Assembly (NCBI GenBank): GCA_003245715.1
Contig: QKCJ01000024.1
Location: 62,001-126,000 of the forward strand
DNA from: a bacterium
GTDB lineage: Bacteria; Planctomycetota; SZUA-567
DNA: 64,000 nucleotides
Direction of reading: 5' to 3'
Below the pieces are notes generated by a model that saw only the letters and a list, made by a program, of their open reading frames with translations, searched no databases and was not told where the DNA came from. The number at the start of each line of letters is the position of its first letter. Positions within the stretch are counted from its first letter, which is position 1. Below are positions 7,579 through 16,912 of the stretch, one piece after another. The position numbers were made by a program, and so were the translations under genes.

Positions 7579-9513
7579 TCACCAAAAACCGTCATCTTTG
7601 CTCTTTTTCTTGTCGTCGGTCTTTTTAACCTCATCCTCAACAGATCCTTCGCCAACGCCTTCCTTGGTCCCTTCCTTGGCGAACTTGTCAGGAGGAGTCG
7701 GAAGAGCTTCGCGTTCATTTGGCAGGAATTTCTGGAAACGGGTGGAAATTACCGAATCCTCAACCGCACCGCCAGTCTTAACCTCAAAAAAAGTATCAGT
7801 TATTGATTTCTTGTCTGCACGGGCAACCATCTCATCCCAGGCAAGGTTATTGATTAATACCGCAACCGGGGCAAGATTACCATACCGGCGCACGTCTTCA
7901 TCGGCAATATCAATGCCCTTTTCCTTTAATTCTTCACGCGCTACCCTGTCAAGCATCTGCACAACAACGCTACGGTCCGGCTCAGACGGCCTGGTCCAGG
8001 CCATCCCCGGAACCCTAATCTTTTTGCACAACTTGTTATATTCCGCAAGAAGTTTGTTGTCACCGTCAGAACGACCAACCAGAGACTTGGCCTGCAGAGC
8101 CGAAATCAACTCACCAACAAGCTTCGCTGCATCTTCAACGCCCCAGCGGATAATCAGCACACCAGTAACAATCTTACCCGAGCCGATAGTGCCGTCAAAA
8201 AGTCTGGTATCACTGCTTTTAGGCAGAAATTCCGATTTACGCTCAATATCTTTTGCCTTCAACTCATCAAGAGCTTTCTGCATTTTGACAATACGATCGC
8301 TTGATTTGAGAGTACTCTGGAGAGCGTTTTTATCAGCCTGAACCTGCGGATCCTGGGGAATATACTCGATACGCAGATTTTTTGTATAATAATCCTGCAT
8401 ATTAACCGCAGAGTATTTTACAGGATAATTCTCATTTTTTGCTGCAAACTGTTTCTCCGTGCCATCGGAAACACGCTCTGAAATTATGTCATAAACCTGC
8501 TTGGTCCAGCGTGCATCAGTACCGCCATTATCAAGCATCACGACACTCATTTTTTCGCCACCCCAGACAACCTCCTCAACAATACCGGCCTTCAAAACCT
8601 TCATTGTCTGGTCTTTATGGGTATTATTCCAGATATAATAGGGTATGTAAACGTATTTGCGCTTCAGACCTGAAAGACGTGAAACCTCCGCTTCGCGGAA
8701 ACGCCCGGTAATCACCTGCAGCGGCCAGAGCCATTCCCAAACAACATTACGACCTTCAAACTGAACCGGAGTCAGACCAAGTGCCGCCGCCTGACCGATT
8801 TTGCGGTATTGATAAGTCAGAACACGCTGCATGGTAGGACGGAAAGCGTTTTCATATTCAAGCGTGCTAGCCGGATAAAGCAGGCTTCCGGGCAGGAAAA
8901 GCGGCAACTGCCTCTTGCCAAGACCAGAAACCTTGATCTCAAAAAGCCTTGTAGAATCAGGTACAGATGAAAAAACAGCAACACCTTCAACCCATTTGCC
9001 CTTGCCATAATCCCGGTCATAACTTTCCTCTACAGAGTTAAGATCAAGACGGGAAATCTCACGGGTAGTGTAGAGTTTTTTTCCAAGTTTGCGCTCAAGG
9101 ATATTACGGGCGATCAGGTCACCGGTATCATTGATTTTCTCGCCATCATCAGCCAGAAGTGAGATATGAAGTTTGGTTCCTTTAATATTCTCAATGGAGG
9201 TATCAATTCGCTTGATATTATTCTCTATAACTTCAGCTTCGTCATCGGCGCCATTCTGCTTGAGACGCTCAATCATTTCGGTATAGTGTTTCTTCAGTTC
9301 ATGCAGGTTAGTATTATACTTGAACTTGAAAGTCCAGCACCAGTAATAGTCGAGGTTTCCTTTTGATCCGGGAATACTTACAGCCTGTGGTGCTGAAGCA
9401 TGAAAATCCGAGATATTGATACCCCAGAACGGTAGTACGCTTGTCTCATTACTATCCTGCGCAGAGACACAAAAAGAGACCAAAAACAGCAATAAAAGAT
9501 AAAACCGCTTCAT
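7579..9513 (-). CDS. Large secreted protein of unknown function
   Basis: A 644-residue protein with a clear signal peptide (MKRFYLLLLFLVSFCVSA, then QD). I set the start at the ATG at 9513, preceded by TGAGGAATAAA; the open frame runs back to 9660 but that extension lacks a signal or ribosome-binding site. The mature part alternates beta-rich segments with charged helices (a coiled stretch near the first 150 residues and another in the middle) and ends in a Lys/Asp-rich tail, DDKKKSKDDGFW. I do not recognise a family. It is monocistronic, between a terminator and a divergent Tat-secreted gene. Confidence 0.75.
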   Translation of the reverse strand: MKRFYLLLLFLVSFCVSAQDSNETSVLPFWGINISDFHASAPQAVSIPGSKGNLDYYWCWTFKFKYNTNLHELKKHYTEMIERLKQNGADDEAEVIENNIKRIDTSIENIKGTKLHISLLADDGEKINDTGDLIARNILERKLGKKLYTTREISRLDLNSVEESYDRDYGKGKWVEGVAVFSSVPDSTRLFEIKVSGLGKRQLPLFLPGSLLYPASTLEYENAFRPTMQRVLTYQYRKIGQAAALGLTPVQFEGRNVVWEWLWPLQVITGRFREAEVSRLSGLKRKYVYIPYYIWNNTHKDQTMKVLKAGIVEEVVWGGEKMSVVMLDNGGTDARWTKQVYDIISERVSDGTEKQFAAKNENYPVKYSAVNMQDYYTKNLRIEYIPQDPQVQADKNALQSTLKSSDRIVKMQKALDELKAKDIERKSEFLPKSSDTRLFDGTIGSGKIVTGVLIIRWGVEDAAKLVGELISALQAKSLVGRSDGDNKLLAEYNKLCKKIRVPGMAWTRPSEPDRSVVVQMLDRVAREELKEKGIDIADEDVRRYGNLAPVAVLINNLAWDEMVARADKKSITDTFFEVKTGGAVEDSVISTRFQKFLPNEREALPTPPDKFAKEGTKEGVGEGSVEDEVKKTDDKKKSKDDGFW

Positions 9514-9844
9514 TTTATTCCTCACTAAGAGTCTTCGCCGAAAGAAATCACCCCTGTCAAAGACGGGAATTAACACTATCATTTGCGTTAAACGGTTAAT
9601 TCCTTTTAAATTATAAAAAAAATAGTTATTTTTACGCCAATTATTATTACAAATACACAATCAGCAGGCAATATGAAATCTTTGCCGGCAGCAAAAAAAC
9701 TTTCCATAACCGCAACAAATATTAATGACCTTTCGTATTATATAGATATAATAGGTAAAAAGATAACACTATTTAAAAAAAAGTACACAAAGAACTTCCA
9801 GCGTTACTGCATTAGAATCAGCAATTTTTTTTCAGGAGAATGTC
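9514..9844. promoter_or_regulatory. AT-rich divergent intergenic region
   Basis: This 331-bp gap separates divergently transcribed genes and must hold both promoters. A TATAAT sits at 9747-9752 on the + strand, about 100 bp before the DUF362 gene, but no good -35 is placed for it. No other feature was recognised. Confidence 0.4.
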
Positions 9845-10747
9845 ATGGTAAACAGCAATATTAATCGTCGTGACTTTATTAAACTCAGCCTTCTGACAGC
9901 CGCTACCGCTGCCTCGCCCCTGTCATTAGCCGCAGACGAGAAAACCAAAGTATGGGTCATCAAAGGTTCAGACAACCGCAAACTCATGCAGGAAGCGCTT
10001 AAAATCATAAAAGCCAACGGCGGACTTGGCAGGAAAACCGACAAGCTGGCGCTTAAAGTGAATGCCGCCTGGGCGCGAACCCCTGAACAGGGCGCAAATA
10101 CTGATCCGATACTGGTGGACGAATTCATAAAAGGCGCTAAAGCGATGGGAGTAAAGAGCATAACCATGCCAGAACACCCTTGCCGCGCGGCCAACCAGTC
10201 CTTCCCGCAAAGCGGCTTGCAGGAAGTAGCCGATAAAAACGGTGTTGCAATGATCGACCTCAAGAGCCGATACCGTGATTACCGCGAGATTTCCATTCCC
10301 GGCGGCAAAAACCTGAAAAACGCCAAGCTTGCCGGAGAATATATTGACGCTGACATCATCGTAAACATCCCGGTTGCCAAGCACCACAGCGGCGGCCAGA
10401 TGAGCGCAGCGATGAAAAACTGGATGGGGGTGATTAAAGACCGCGGTTTCTGGCATAGCAACAACCTCCACCAGTGTATCGCTGATTTTTGCACCTACAT
10501 CAAACCTGACTGGACAATTATTGACGCAACCCGCTGCATGCTTGACAGTGGTCCGCAGGGACCGGCCAAGAAACTGATTCACCCGCAGGAGCTGATTATC
10601 TCCAAGAATCAGGTCGCTGCTGACGCAGTAGCCTCAAAATTCTTCAAAAAGAAACCGACCGATATCGGCTACCTAAAAATTGCCGGAGAGATGAATCTCG
10701 GTCCTGTTGATCTCTCGGAAATAGAAATTATCAACAAGAATGTATAG
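9845..10747 (+). CDS. Tat-exported DUF362 domain protein
   Basis: A 300-residue protein with a twin-arginine signal (NRRDFIKLSLLTAATA, cleavage probably after LSLAA near residue 31). The body is a DUF362 domain: VALKVN-type segment LALKVNAAW, then DIIVNIPVAKHHSGGQMSAAMKNWMG, and WTIIDATRCM. DUF362 proteins often go with ferredoxin domains; their chemistry is not established. Tat export implies folding or cofactor loading before transport. The start is supported by AGGAGA eight bases upstream. A 4Fe-4S membrane protein follows after 6 bp, so the two likely act as a periplasmic redox pair. Confidence 0.87.
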   Translation: MVNSNINRRDFIKLSLLTAATAASPLSLAADEKTKVWVIKGSDNRKLMQEALKIIKANGGLGRKTDKLALKVNAAWARTPEQGANTDPILVDEFIKGAKAMGVKSITMPEHPCRAANQSFPQSGLQEVADKNGVAMIDLKSRYRDYREISIPGGKNLKNAKLAGEYIDADIIVNIPVAKHHSGGQMSAAMKNWMGVIKDRGFWHSNNLHQCIADFCTYIKPDWTIIDATRCMLDSGPQGPAKKLIHPQELIISKNQVAADAVASKFFKKKPTDIGYLKIAGEMNLGPVDLSEIEIINKNV

Positions 10748-10753
10748 CTCATT

Positions 10754-11620
10754 ATGAACAGAAAAATATTATTTCTTTTCTTTATAGTAATAAGCGCCCT
10801 GCTCGGTTATGGTGCATATGACGCAATTACCCAAATAACCGGGTCATGGAATATCAGTGGGCCTGGCAATGAATTACTCGATCAGGATCAGAGCTACTGG
10901 AACTCCGGAGCGCTGGCTCTATTTACCGTTATTGCCTGCTTTATCTCCTTCTGCGCCCTCGGAATATATCTTTTAAGCAAGGGCGATAACAAGTTAAACG
11001 CCAATAGGCGCGACGCACTGAGCGGAATTTTAATCGGCCTACCACTGGCTGCGCTGTTGCCACGTTTTCTTCGCTCCGGTAAAAAGCCCATTCTGCCTCC
11101 CGGCGCAACCAACCCAGAAGAATTTGCAGAACTCTGTAACCGCTGCTATCAGTGCGTCCACGCCTGCCCCAATAAAATCATCAAGATTCGCAAAACCGGC
11201 AAGCTGACGGAATTATTCATGGCACAGATCGACTATTCCCGCCCGCCTGATGGTCAGCAGGCAGAATTCACCATTGTCTGTGAGGAGGGGTGCAATGAAT
11301 GCTCAAAGGTCTGTCCGACTGGTGCGATAAGCCAGCTTACCAAGGAGCAGAAAGCAAAGCGGCAGATCGGCAAAGCCGTTGTCCTCCATGACAAGTGCAT
11401 AGCCTGGTCGAAAAACGAATACTGCCTGGTCTGCGATGAATACTGCCCGTACAACGCGTTTGACATTGATAAAATACAGACTGGCAACGGCGAACTTGGT
11501 CGGCCGGTTGTCAGTGCCGAGCGCTGCCGGGGCTGTAATGCCTGTGTTGATGCGTGTGTGGCCAAAGAACGCGCACTTTTAGTAATCCCCGTAGACAACC
11601 AACGGCAACTGAAAGCATAA
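10754..11620 (+). CDS. Membrane-anchored multi-cluster ferredoxin, NapG/MauM-like
   Basis: A 288-residue protein with two N-terminal transmembrane helices (about 4-22 and 52-74) and a ferredoxin part with at least four cysteine clusters: CNRCYQCVHACP, CNECSKVCP, CLVCDEYCP and CRGCNACVDAC. This is the layout of NapG/MauM-type electron carriers with up to four [4Fe-4S] clusters. Residues RRDALSG after the second helix may be a remnant Tat-like or positive-inside motif. It follows the DUF362 gene by 6 bp and probably delivers or takes electrons to or from it at the membrane. The terminal partner is unknown. Confidence 0.85.
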   Translation: MNRKILFLFFIVISALLGYGAYDAITQITGSWNISGPGNELLDQDQSYWNSGALALFTVIACFISFCALGIYLLSKGDNKLNANRRDALSGILIGLPLAALLPRFLRSGKKPILPPGATNPEEFAELCNRCYQCVHACPNKIIKIRKTGKLTELFMAQIDYSRPPDGQQAEFTIVCEEGCNECSKVCPTGAISQLTKEQKAKRQIGKAVVLHDKCIAWSKNEYCLVCDEYCPYNAFDIDKIQTGNGELGRPVVSAERCRGCNACVDACVAKERALLVIPVDNQRQLKA

Positions 11621-11767
11621 ACATTACTTTTGAAAAGTCCCCGTTTATTATTAGCCCGCTAATTTATTTTCCCGAATGAAAATCAAAGATGGCTCCAAAC
11701 CAGCCAGCCCAATATGCTATTAATGCGTCCCGACCCAACAGCGTCATGCACAAACCATAAAAAAACA

Positions 11768-11790
11768 AGGCTCCCATAAACCGGGAGCCT
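11768..11790 (-). terminator. Intrinsic terminator
   Basis: An 8-bp stem (AGGCTCCC with GGGAGCCT) lies 32 bp downstream of the leftward gene ending at 11823. The A-rich stretch on its left supplies the U-tract for that transcript. Confidence 0.82.
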
Positions 11791-11822
11791 CGAATGATTT
11801 TAGTCTATATTATCTTTGAAAA

Positions 11823-13130
11823 CTAGTTTCTCAGGAAGTCATAAAGTTCTACTTCGCGGATAATCGGAATACCGTAACGGTTGGCAATCTCCATTGTCTT
11901 CTGGAAAGATTCAACATTTTTATTGGCGTTCTCAGAAGCCTCGCCATTCTCCGATGCGGTATTTTCCTCAACCCGTCCTAGAACTAGGAAGTCAGTATCA
12001 ATATCAATGTTATCCTGCATGATGGCGCCAGCTTCCTGAATCTGATTCTTAAGAACCTCAATTGAGTGTTCAAGAACAGGCTCACCGGCAAATGCAAACT
12101 TCAACTTCTTGTTCTTGTCGAAGAACGGATTGCTGATGCTGTCGCCCTTGATGATCGGATCAGCGGCACTCATGCTGACAACGTCTGACTGGGTAACGGC
12201 AATAAGAGGAACGACTGAGTTATTTTCACCAGAAACGTAAGGGCTGTAGCGCTCTTCAGGGTCGCGCGCAACATAACCAGTCTGCGGGCAGACCTTCTTT
12301 ACCGGCGGCTTTTCAATAATGATAGCTTCACTTGTGCTTGGGCCGACCTTGTTAACCTCAACAGTACCGATCTTATCCCAACGGTTCTTGCGCCAACGAA
12401 TAACGTTAAAACGCATACCACGGTGAACATTATTGATGCTGCCGAGATTAATTACACAGAAACGGTTAGCAACATCAAGGGCAATAATATTACCGTCTGC
12501 TTCGTTTTTAACCGATGAAGAACGGCGGCGAATTACCTCGGCCTTCTTGTTGATAGCCTCAAGCAGAACCGACTTTTCGCGCTGCAGTGCGCGGATTCGT
12601 TTAAGAGCAGAGCCGGTAAGCGCAGCCTTGTTGGCTTCAAGTTTCTTTTTGTCGCGGTCAAGGTCTTCAGAAATCTTCATGTATTCCTGAGCCTGACGTT
12701 TATAACGCTCACGCTGCTTCTCAAGGTCTTTATCCCCCTGACGGGCGATCTCGACATCCTTGCGCAGTTTCTCGGTCTCTTTCTTGAGAATCTTGTTAGC
12801 CTCAACCTGCTTCTGGTATTCACGCTCAGATTCCTTGGCGCGGTCACGTTCAGCCAGAAGTTCTGCCTGTGCGCTACTGAGATTTCTCTGCAGATCAGGA
12901 ATAGTAACTGATTTGTATTTTTTTACCTCATTTTCCAGGCCCTGCCTCTGAACCAGAAGATTACCAACAGCCGCGTTGCCGTTAGTCGCCAGCTCAGCCG
13001 GGTCAGACTTTTTCAATGACTCCCGCATATTTTCATATTCAACCTGCTGGTTAAAAAATGAGCCAATGCCGTAGGCGGCGGCCAAACCAAGAACCACTAT
13101 GGCGCACCAATGTCCTACTGTTCCTTGCAT
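11823..13130 (-). CDS. Membrane-anchored coiled-coil protein with C-terminal BRCT-like domain
   Basis: A 435-residue protein. Residues 9-26 form one hydrophobic helix; about 60-205 is a long charged coiled coil; about 215-275 is a beta segment (VINLGSINNVHRGMRFNVIR, then IGTVEVNKVG) like small domains in bacterial envelope proteins such as the FlgT C-terminus. About 342-435 reads like a BRCT domain: LKFAFAGE, a central TDFLVLG, and a last helix after YGIPII, with a 20-residue Asn/Glu-rich insertion. BRCT domains normally bind phosphopeptides or DNA inside the cell, so topology matters. The ATG follows AAGGAGA by six bases. The gene is monocistronic. Function is unknown. Confidence 0.78.
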   Translation of the reverse strand: MQGTVGHWCAIVVLGLAAAYGIGSFFNQQVEYENMRESLKKSDPAELATNGNAAVGNLLVQRQGLENEVKKYKSVTIPDLQRNLSSAQAELLAERDRAKESEREYQKQVEANKILKKETEKLRKDVEIARQGDKDLEKQRERYKRQAQEYMKISEDLDRDKKKLEANKAALTGSALKRIRALQREKSVLLEAINKKAEVIRRRSSSVKNEADGNIIALDVANRFCVINLGSINNVHRGMRFNVIRWRKNRWDKIGTVEVNKVGPSTSEAIIIEKPPVKKVCPQTGYVARDPEERYSPYVSGENNSVVPLIAVTQSDVVSMSAADPIIKGDSISNPFFDKNKKLKFAFAGEPVLEHSIEVLKNQIQEAGAIMQDNIDIDTDFLVLGRVEENTASENGEASENANKNVESFQKTMEIANRYGIPIIREVELYDFLRN

Positions 13131-13381
13131 TTGCTGTCTCCTTCTACTATCTCTTAGGGCAATCCTGTAAAATACAGAATTTGCAACAAGCCACCCCCAA
13201 CCAGGGATTACCCGTTACAAATTTCTTTAATAATAATCATTTACCATTTACCTCAACCATAGTAAATCTTTTAAATATTTTACGAAAATCATCCGCTATT
13301 CACAGAAAAATGCTAAAAATATTTGTCTTTTTTTATATTATATGAAAAAAAACGTTCCACTTTTACCGTAAACAAACCTGA

Positions 13382-13825
13382 CTAAACGATACTTTCTCTG
13401 GCAGCAACAGCCAAACGATCAGCCCGTTCATTCTCCGGATGACCATTATGGCCACGCACCCATTGCCATTCAACATCATGCACTTTAAGTACTTGCAGCA
13501 TTTCACGCCACAGCTCTGAATTTTTGACCGGCTTTTTCTGAGAGGTTTTCCAGCCGTTTCTGAGCCAAGACTCCAGCCAACCCTTGCGAAAAGCGTCGCA
13601 GACATAACTGCTGTCAGTATATATCGTTATATGGCATGGCTCCTTCAGCGCGCGGACCGCTTCAATTACCGCCATCATCTCCATACGGTTATTGGTAGTA
13701 TCAAGCTCCGCCCCACTCAGTTCCTTTTCAGCAACCGGATCATCACATTGCAAAACAGCACCCCAGCCGCCGGGGCCGGGGTTTCCGCTGCAAGCACCAT
13801 CAGAGTAAATTCTAACTTCTCGCAT
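13382..13825 (-). CDS. rnhA: Ribonuclease HI
   Basis: A 147-residue RNase HI, which cuts the RNA strand of RNA-DNA hybrids. The catalytic carboxylates are visible: Asp9 in [14 protein letters not shown], Glu49 in NNRMEM, Asp71 in YTDSSYV and Asp136 in ENERAD; the basic protrusion [14 protein letters not shown] is also present. The start at 13825 is preceded by GGGAG. The first 14 bp overlap the 3' end of the glycosyltransferase gene, so the two are translationally coupled. Confidence 0.96.
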   Translation of the reverse strand: MREVRIYSDGACSGNPGPGGWGAVLQCDDPVAEKELSGAELDTTNNRMEMMAVIEAVRALKEPCHITIYTDSSYVCDAFRKGWLESWLRNGWKTSQKKPVKNSELWREMLQVLKVHDVEWQWVRGHNGHPENERADRLAVAARESIV

Positions 13826-14546
13826 CAGACTCCCTGTTTCGTCTTATATTATCATATTTTCTTGAACGAACCGATTCGCAATTACCTTGTTCCATCAGCT
13901 TATGATTACGTCGCCAACTTAACATCTGACGGACAACCCCGTTTTTTTCAAAACGACGCGAAGAGGTTATTGCTTTAAAGCGGAAAAAGAAAAGGTATTC
14001 AACACCAACTTTGCGCGCCCGCAGAATAAGATCCGTACTTGTTCCCTGCGGCAACTCTGGACTGAAGCCGCCAACCTCCTCAAAGACCGAACGCTGCATA
14101 ATCATAACCCCGCCCGGAGCATGGACTTTTTTATGCCAGGTAAAGAGATTGGCAATAAAAAACATTCCCCTAACAATGATCCCGCCTTTATCAGGCACAC
14201 CGGCAACCGTACCAATTATCCGCGACTTACCTTCTACTGCCTGCGCAATAATCTTCAGCGCGCTCTGAGGAATCAGAGTATCAGCATCGACAAATACAAA
14301 CAACTCACCAGTCGCATTTTCAGCCCCAAAATTCTTGCCGAAAGACATCCCTGACTCGCCACTCTCAAAAACCTTCACACCCTCATAGCCGCGGCAGATC
14401 TCTGCCGTATTATCCGTACATCCATTACAGGCCACTACAATTTCATAGTTATCATAATCCTGCGCTATTACCGCATCCAGGGTTGCCCGTATTGCCCCGG
14501 ATTCATTGTGCGCCGGTATTATCACCGAAATAAAAGGTGCTCCCAT
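13812..14546 (-). CDS. Family 2 glycosyltransferase
   Basis: A 244-residue GT-A fold transferase: [13 protein letters not shown] at the N-terminus, [10 protein letters not shown], and the metal-binding FVDADT (DxD). It lacks transmembrane helices. I prefer the ATG at 14546, preceded by AGGCGGGGG; an upstream frame to 14609 would add a hydrophobic segment without a ribosome-binding site. The donor and acceptor sugars cannot be read. It overlaps rnhA by 14 bp; the functional link is unclear. Confidence 0.85.
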   Translation of the reverse strand: MGAPFISVIIPAHNESGAIRATLDAVIAQDYDNYEIVVACNGCTDNTAEICRGYEGVKVFESGESGMSFGKNFGAENATGELFVFVDADTLIPQSALKIIAQAVEGKSRIIGTVAGVPDKGGIIVRGMFFIANLFTWHKKVHAPGGVMIMQRSVFEEVGGFSPELPQGTSTDLILRARKVGVEYLFFFRFKAITSSRRFEKNGVVRQMLSWRRNHKLMEQGNCESVRSRKYDNIRRNRESDARS

Positions 14547-14758
14547 ATGCCCCCGCCTACATCTTTTAATAAAAAAAAATATTGTCAAACAAAGTATGAA
14601 TATATACAATTATATATATCGGATTTCAGGGCAGTTTCAATTACATTAAAAATATATTAATATGTCTACCGGCATTAACAAACGCCGACGATAATAGACG
14701 ATACTTTATTGTATGATGACTTTTCTGCTACACTATGCATGTTTTCTCAGGAGCGATA

Positions 14759-15127
14759 ATGAAAAAAGTTTTGCTGGTCGGACATTGCGGCCCTGATACA
14801 CTTAGAATATCAATGGTACTGGAAAAAATTGGCGCCACGTACGAAGGTGCGTTTAACCATATCGGGGGTATTGATAAACTTGAAAACAGCAACTTTGATC
14901 TTGTCCTTCCCAACCGGGTTTTTGGCAGTGACGAAAACGGCGGTGTCAGTTTTATTAAAGCAATGAAAGAAAATGCCGATTTAAAGGATATACCGGTCAT
15001 GCTTGTTTCTGCTATTGATGAAGCACAGAAAAAGGCCATCGCTGCCGGCGCGCTTGAAGGATTCGGCAAGGACGAACTTGAAAAGGGAAGTGCCGAGGCT
15101 AAAATGAAAGTGGCAATGGGCATTTAA
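14759..15127 (+). CDS. Atypical receiver-domain protein lacking the phosphoacceptor Asp
   Basis: A 122-residue protein with the alpha/beta rhythm of a response-regulator receiver (KKVLLVGHCG for strand 1, FDLVLPNRVFG for strand 3, DIPVMLVSA for strand 4). The phosphoacceptor Asp is replaced by Asn in LPNR, and the N-terminal acidic pair is missing (GHCG), so normal aspartyl phosphorylation is not expected. The start at 14759 is preceded by CAGGAG; an upstream ATG at 14735 lacks one. A low-complexity protein gene follows 56 bp later on the same strand and may be its partner. Confidence 0.8.
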   Translation: MKKVLLVGHCGPDTLRISMVLEKIGATYEGAFNHIGGIDKLENSNFDLVLPNRVFGSDENGGVSFIKAMKENADLKDIPVMLVSAIDEAQKKAIAAGALEGFGKDELEKGSAEAKMKVAMGI

Positions 15128-15183
15128 AACCATGATATAGTCAGATGGTTTTAATATTTTTTATCTCTGAGGGGGGAAGGATT

Positions 15184-15660
15184 ATGGATCTGTTAAAAGC
15201 AATTCTATCAAAACCAAAATCTAAAGCACAAAACAGGCCGACTAGGATTTCCGGACAAAATCCTGATAAAGGTCAACAACCAGCTACTACGGCACATACC
15301 AATACTGGTACCAGCTCACAACGGATCGCGGGGCGGGCAAAAACATCCATGCACAAACTCGGAAACCGGACATCAAACAGAGGCACAACGCACGGAACTT
15401 CAACGCGTCAACTGACCGACCAGGATCAGACAGCAACTCACGAACAGGTAAGTCAACCCCTAAAACCGCATGCTCCGTCTGAACGCCGCCTGAAAGAACA
15501 TACACTGACCAATGAAGCATATGAAGAAAAGATCGAAGAACTCTCAGATCAGGTTGAAACACTGAGTAAGCTTGTCAGCAACCTTGTGATGATGCTCAAA
15601 CAGAAAAATCAGTTAAGCCCTGAAGATGTGGATAAGCTTATCATGTTAATGCATGAATAA
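15184..15660 (+). CDS. Hypothetical protein with low-complexity middle and C-terminal coiled coil
   Basis: A 158-residue protein of no recognised family. The first 15 residues (MDLLKAILSKPKSKA) could be an amphipathic helix; about 20-100 is polar, Gln/Thr/Pro-rich and probably disordered; about 105-158 is an amphipathic coiled coil (YEEKIEELSDQVETLSKLV) ending in a helical LSPEDVDKLIML motif. The start at 15184 is backed by GGGGAAGG. It is cotranscribed with the pseudo-receiver gene upstream and ends at a bidirectional terminator. Confidence 0.65.
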   Translation: MDLLKAILSKPKSKAQNRPTRISGQNPDKGQQPATTAHTNTGTSSQRIAGRAKTSMHKLGNRTSNRGTTHGTSTRQLTDQDQTATHEQVSQPLKPHAPSERRLKEHTLTNEAYEEKIEELSDQVETLSKLVSNLVMMLKQKNQLSPEDVDKLIMLMHE

Positions 15661-15712
15661 ACCAATGTTTAAAAACCTTTAATACATGCGCCCAAACGCC
15701 GCATAAAAAGAT

Positions 15713-15743
15713 AAAAGCTCTGGAGATCAGTTCCGGAGCTTTT
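15713..15743. terminator. Bidirectional terminator overlapping a stop codon
   Basis: A 12-bp stem (AAAAGCTCTGGA with TCCGGAGCTTTT, one G-U pair) followed by T-runs lies between converging genes ending at 15660 and 15727. Its right arm overlaps the last codons of the leftward gene. Confidence 0.88.
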
Positions 15744-16269
15744 TTTCCAGGGTCGGCATAAGACGGGTTGAGATTTTGTTCTCGATTTTGTCGAAGGCCG
15801 CCTGACAGTCCCGCAGAAACGCCTCGCTTTTTTCCTTGCTTCCCTGCCATATCTGCTGTTCACGTACGCATTCACGGATAATGTCTTCAACCACCGAGCG
15901 CAGTTCCTCATCAAAAAACGGCAACCCAAGTTCAAGAACCGTAATCAGCTCCATACTCGCGTCATTCATGCAGGCAACCGCATCTTCAGTAACGCCATAA
16001 GTCTTGCGGTGTTTCTTCTTCCAGAGACAGATACCACTCCAGACCGAAAGCATCGCCTGCTGATAACCACTAATAACCACACGGCCAAAATGCAAATAAT
16101 CAAGCTTACGCTTAAAAACATAAAGAATTTCAGCAATAATCTCGGCAAACCAGACACGGAAGGTAATAAGCGCCGCGATTATGAGAATCGGCATTATATA
16201 TGGCGAAAGACCGCTCCAGGCGGAAACCAGAACATCCTCAAGTACAGATTCATCCATTACGCTGTCCAC
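15727..16269 (-). CDS. Membrane protein of unknown function
   Basis: A 180-residue protein with one hydrophobic segment (about 24-45, YIMPILIIAALITF) followed by a positively charged, mostly helical cytoplasmic-looking region. I do not recognise a family. The frame begins with GTG at 16269 just after GGTGGAGG, which is very close to the start; an in-frame ATG at 16257 is the alternative and would leave a long spacer. The stop codon lies inside the bidirectional terminator. Confidence 0.65.
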   Translation of the reverse strand: MDSVMDESVLEDVLVSAWSGLSPYIMPILIIAALITFRVWFAEIIAEILYVFKRKLDYLHFGRVVISGYQQAMLSVWSGICLWKKKHRKTYGVTEDAVACMNDASMELITVLELGLPFFDEELRSVVEDIIRECVREQQIWQGSKEKSEAFLRDCQAAFDKIENKISTRLMPTLEKKLRN

Positions 16270-16333
16270 ACCTCCACCGGTTAAATAATCATGACCGGTT
16301 ACATATTACCGCTAAAAAACAGTAATGACAAAA

Positions 16334-16912
16334 TTATTTCTGCAAAAACATCCGGGCAATCTCATCAGTCATGCCCAACTCACGCAACCCCTCAAGCCCG
16401 TCAGCCTCAGTGACCGAACGCGGAAAAACAACCCATTGGTCACCGGGGAAAATCTCAAGATAATAATCCGGTTTTATCTCAACCAGCGAGTTCTCCGGCT
16501 TATAATAAAGGGTCACTGTCTTGACGGTCGCCTCAGGAAACTCTTCCTGCAGTTTATTTACAACCGCTTCAATTGTCATACCCCGGTCAAAAATATCATC
16601 AGCAACCAGAATACGTTTGCCGCTGCCAAGCTCAAGACGCGCCTCCTCAAGCGAACCAACCTCAACACCCACTCCAGAAGCCTGCGTTCCCTCATACCCC
16701 CTGGTACGCAAATTAGCCAAACCAACCTTGCGCCCCCAGAAAGCCATGAAAAATTCCTGCAGATAAAACGCAATCGGGCCACCGCCTCTGGTAATACCGA
16801 TAACAAGGTCAAAAGGCTCTTCGTCCTTACAGAGCTTCGCAGCCATCTTCCAGCAGTCAGAACGCTCACGGTCGGCGCTGATATAATATTTTTGTGCAGT
16901 TTCAGATGCCAT
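16334..16912 (-). CDS. Purine phosphoribosyltransferase-like protein
   Basis: A 192-residue PRTase fold protein. The PRPP-binding motif is ILVADDIFDRGMTI, the pyrophosphate loop region is VIGITRGGGPIA, and the C-terminal DQWVVFPRSVTE resembles the WxVFPWE block of Gpt-type hypoxanthine/xanthine transferases. It therefore probably salvages xanthine, guanine or hypoxanthine, although in this motif Trp-Glu is replaced by Arg-Ser, so specificity is open. AGGGG precedes the ATG by nine bases. The gene appears to be alone. Confidence 0.8.
   Translation of the reverse strand: MASETAQKYYISADRERSDCWKMAAKLCKDEEPFDLVIGITRGGGPIAFYLQEFFMAFWGRKVGLANLRTRGYEGTQASGVGVEVGSLEEARLELGSGKRILVADDIFDRGMTIEAVVNKLQEEFPEATVKTVTLYYKPENSLVEIKPDYYLEIFPGDQWVVFPRSVTEADGLEGLRELGMTDEIARMFLQK

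Noticed and set aside
9673-9864. 63-residue rightward ORF in the divergent gap
   Set aside because: No ribosome-binding site, biased composition of an AT-rich region, and it overlaps the start of the DUF362 gene.
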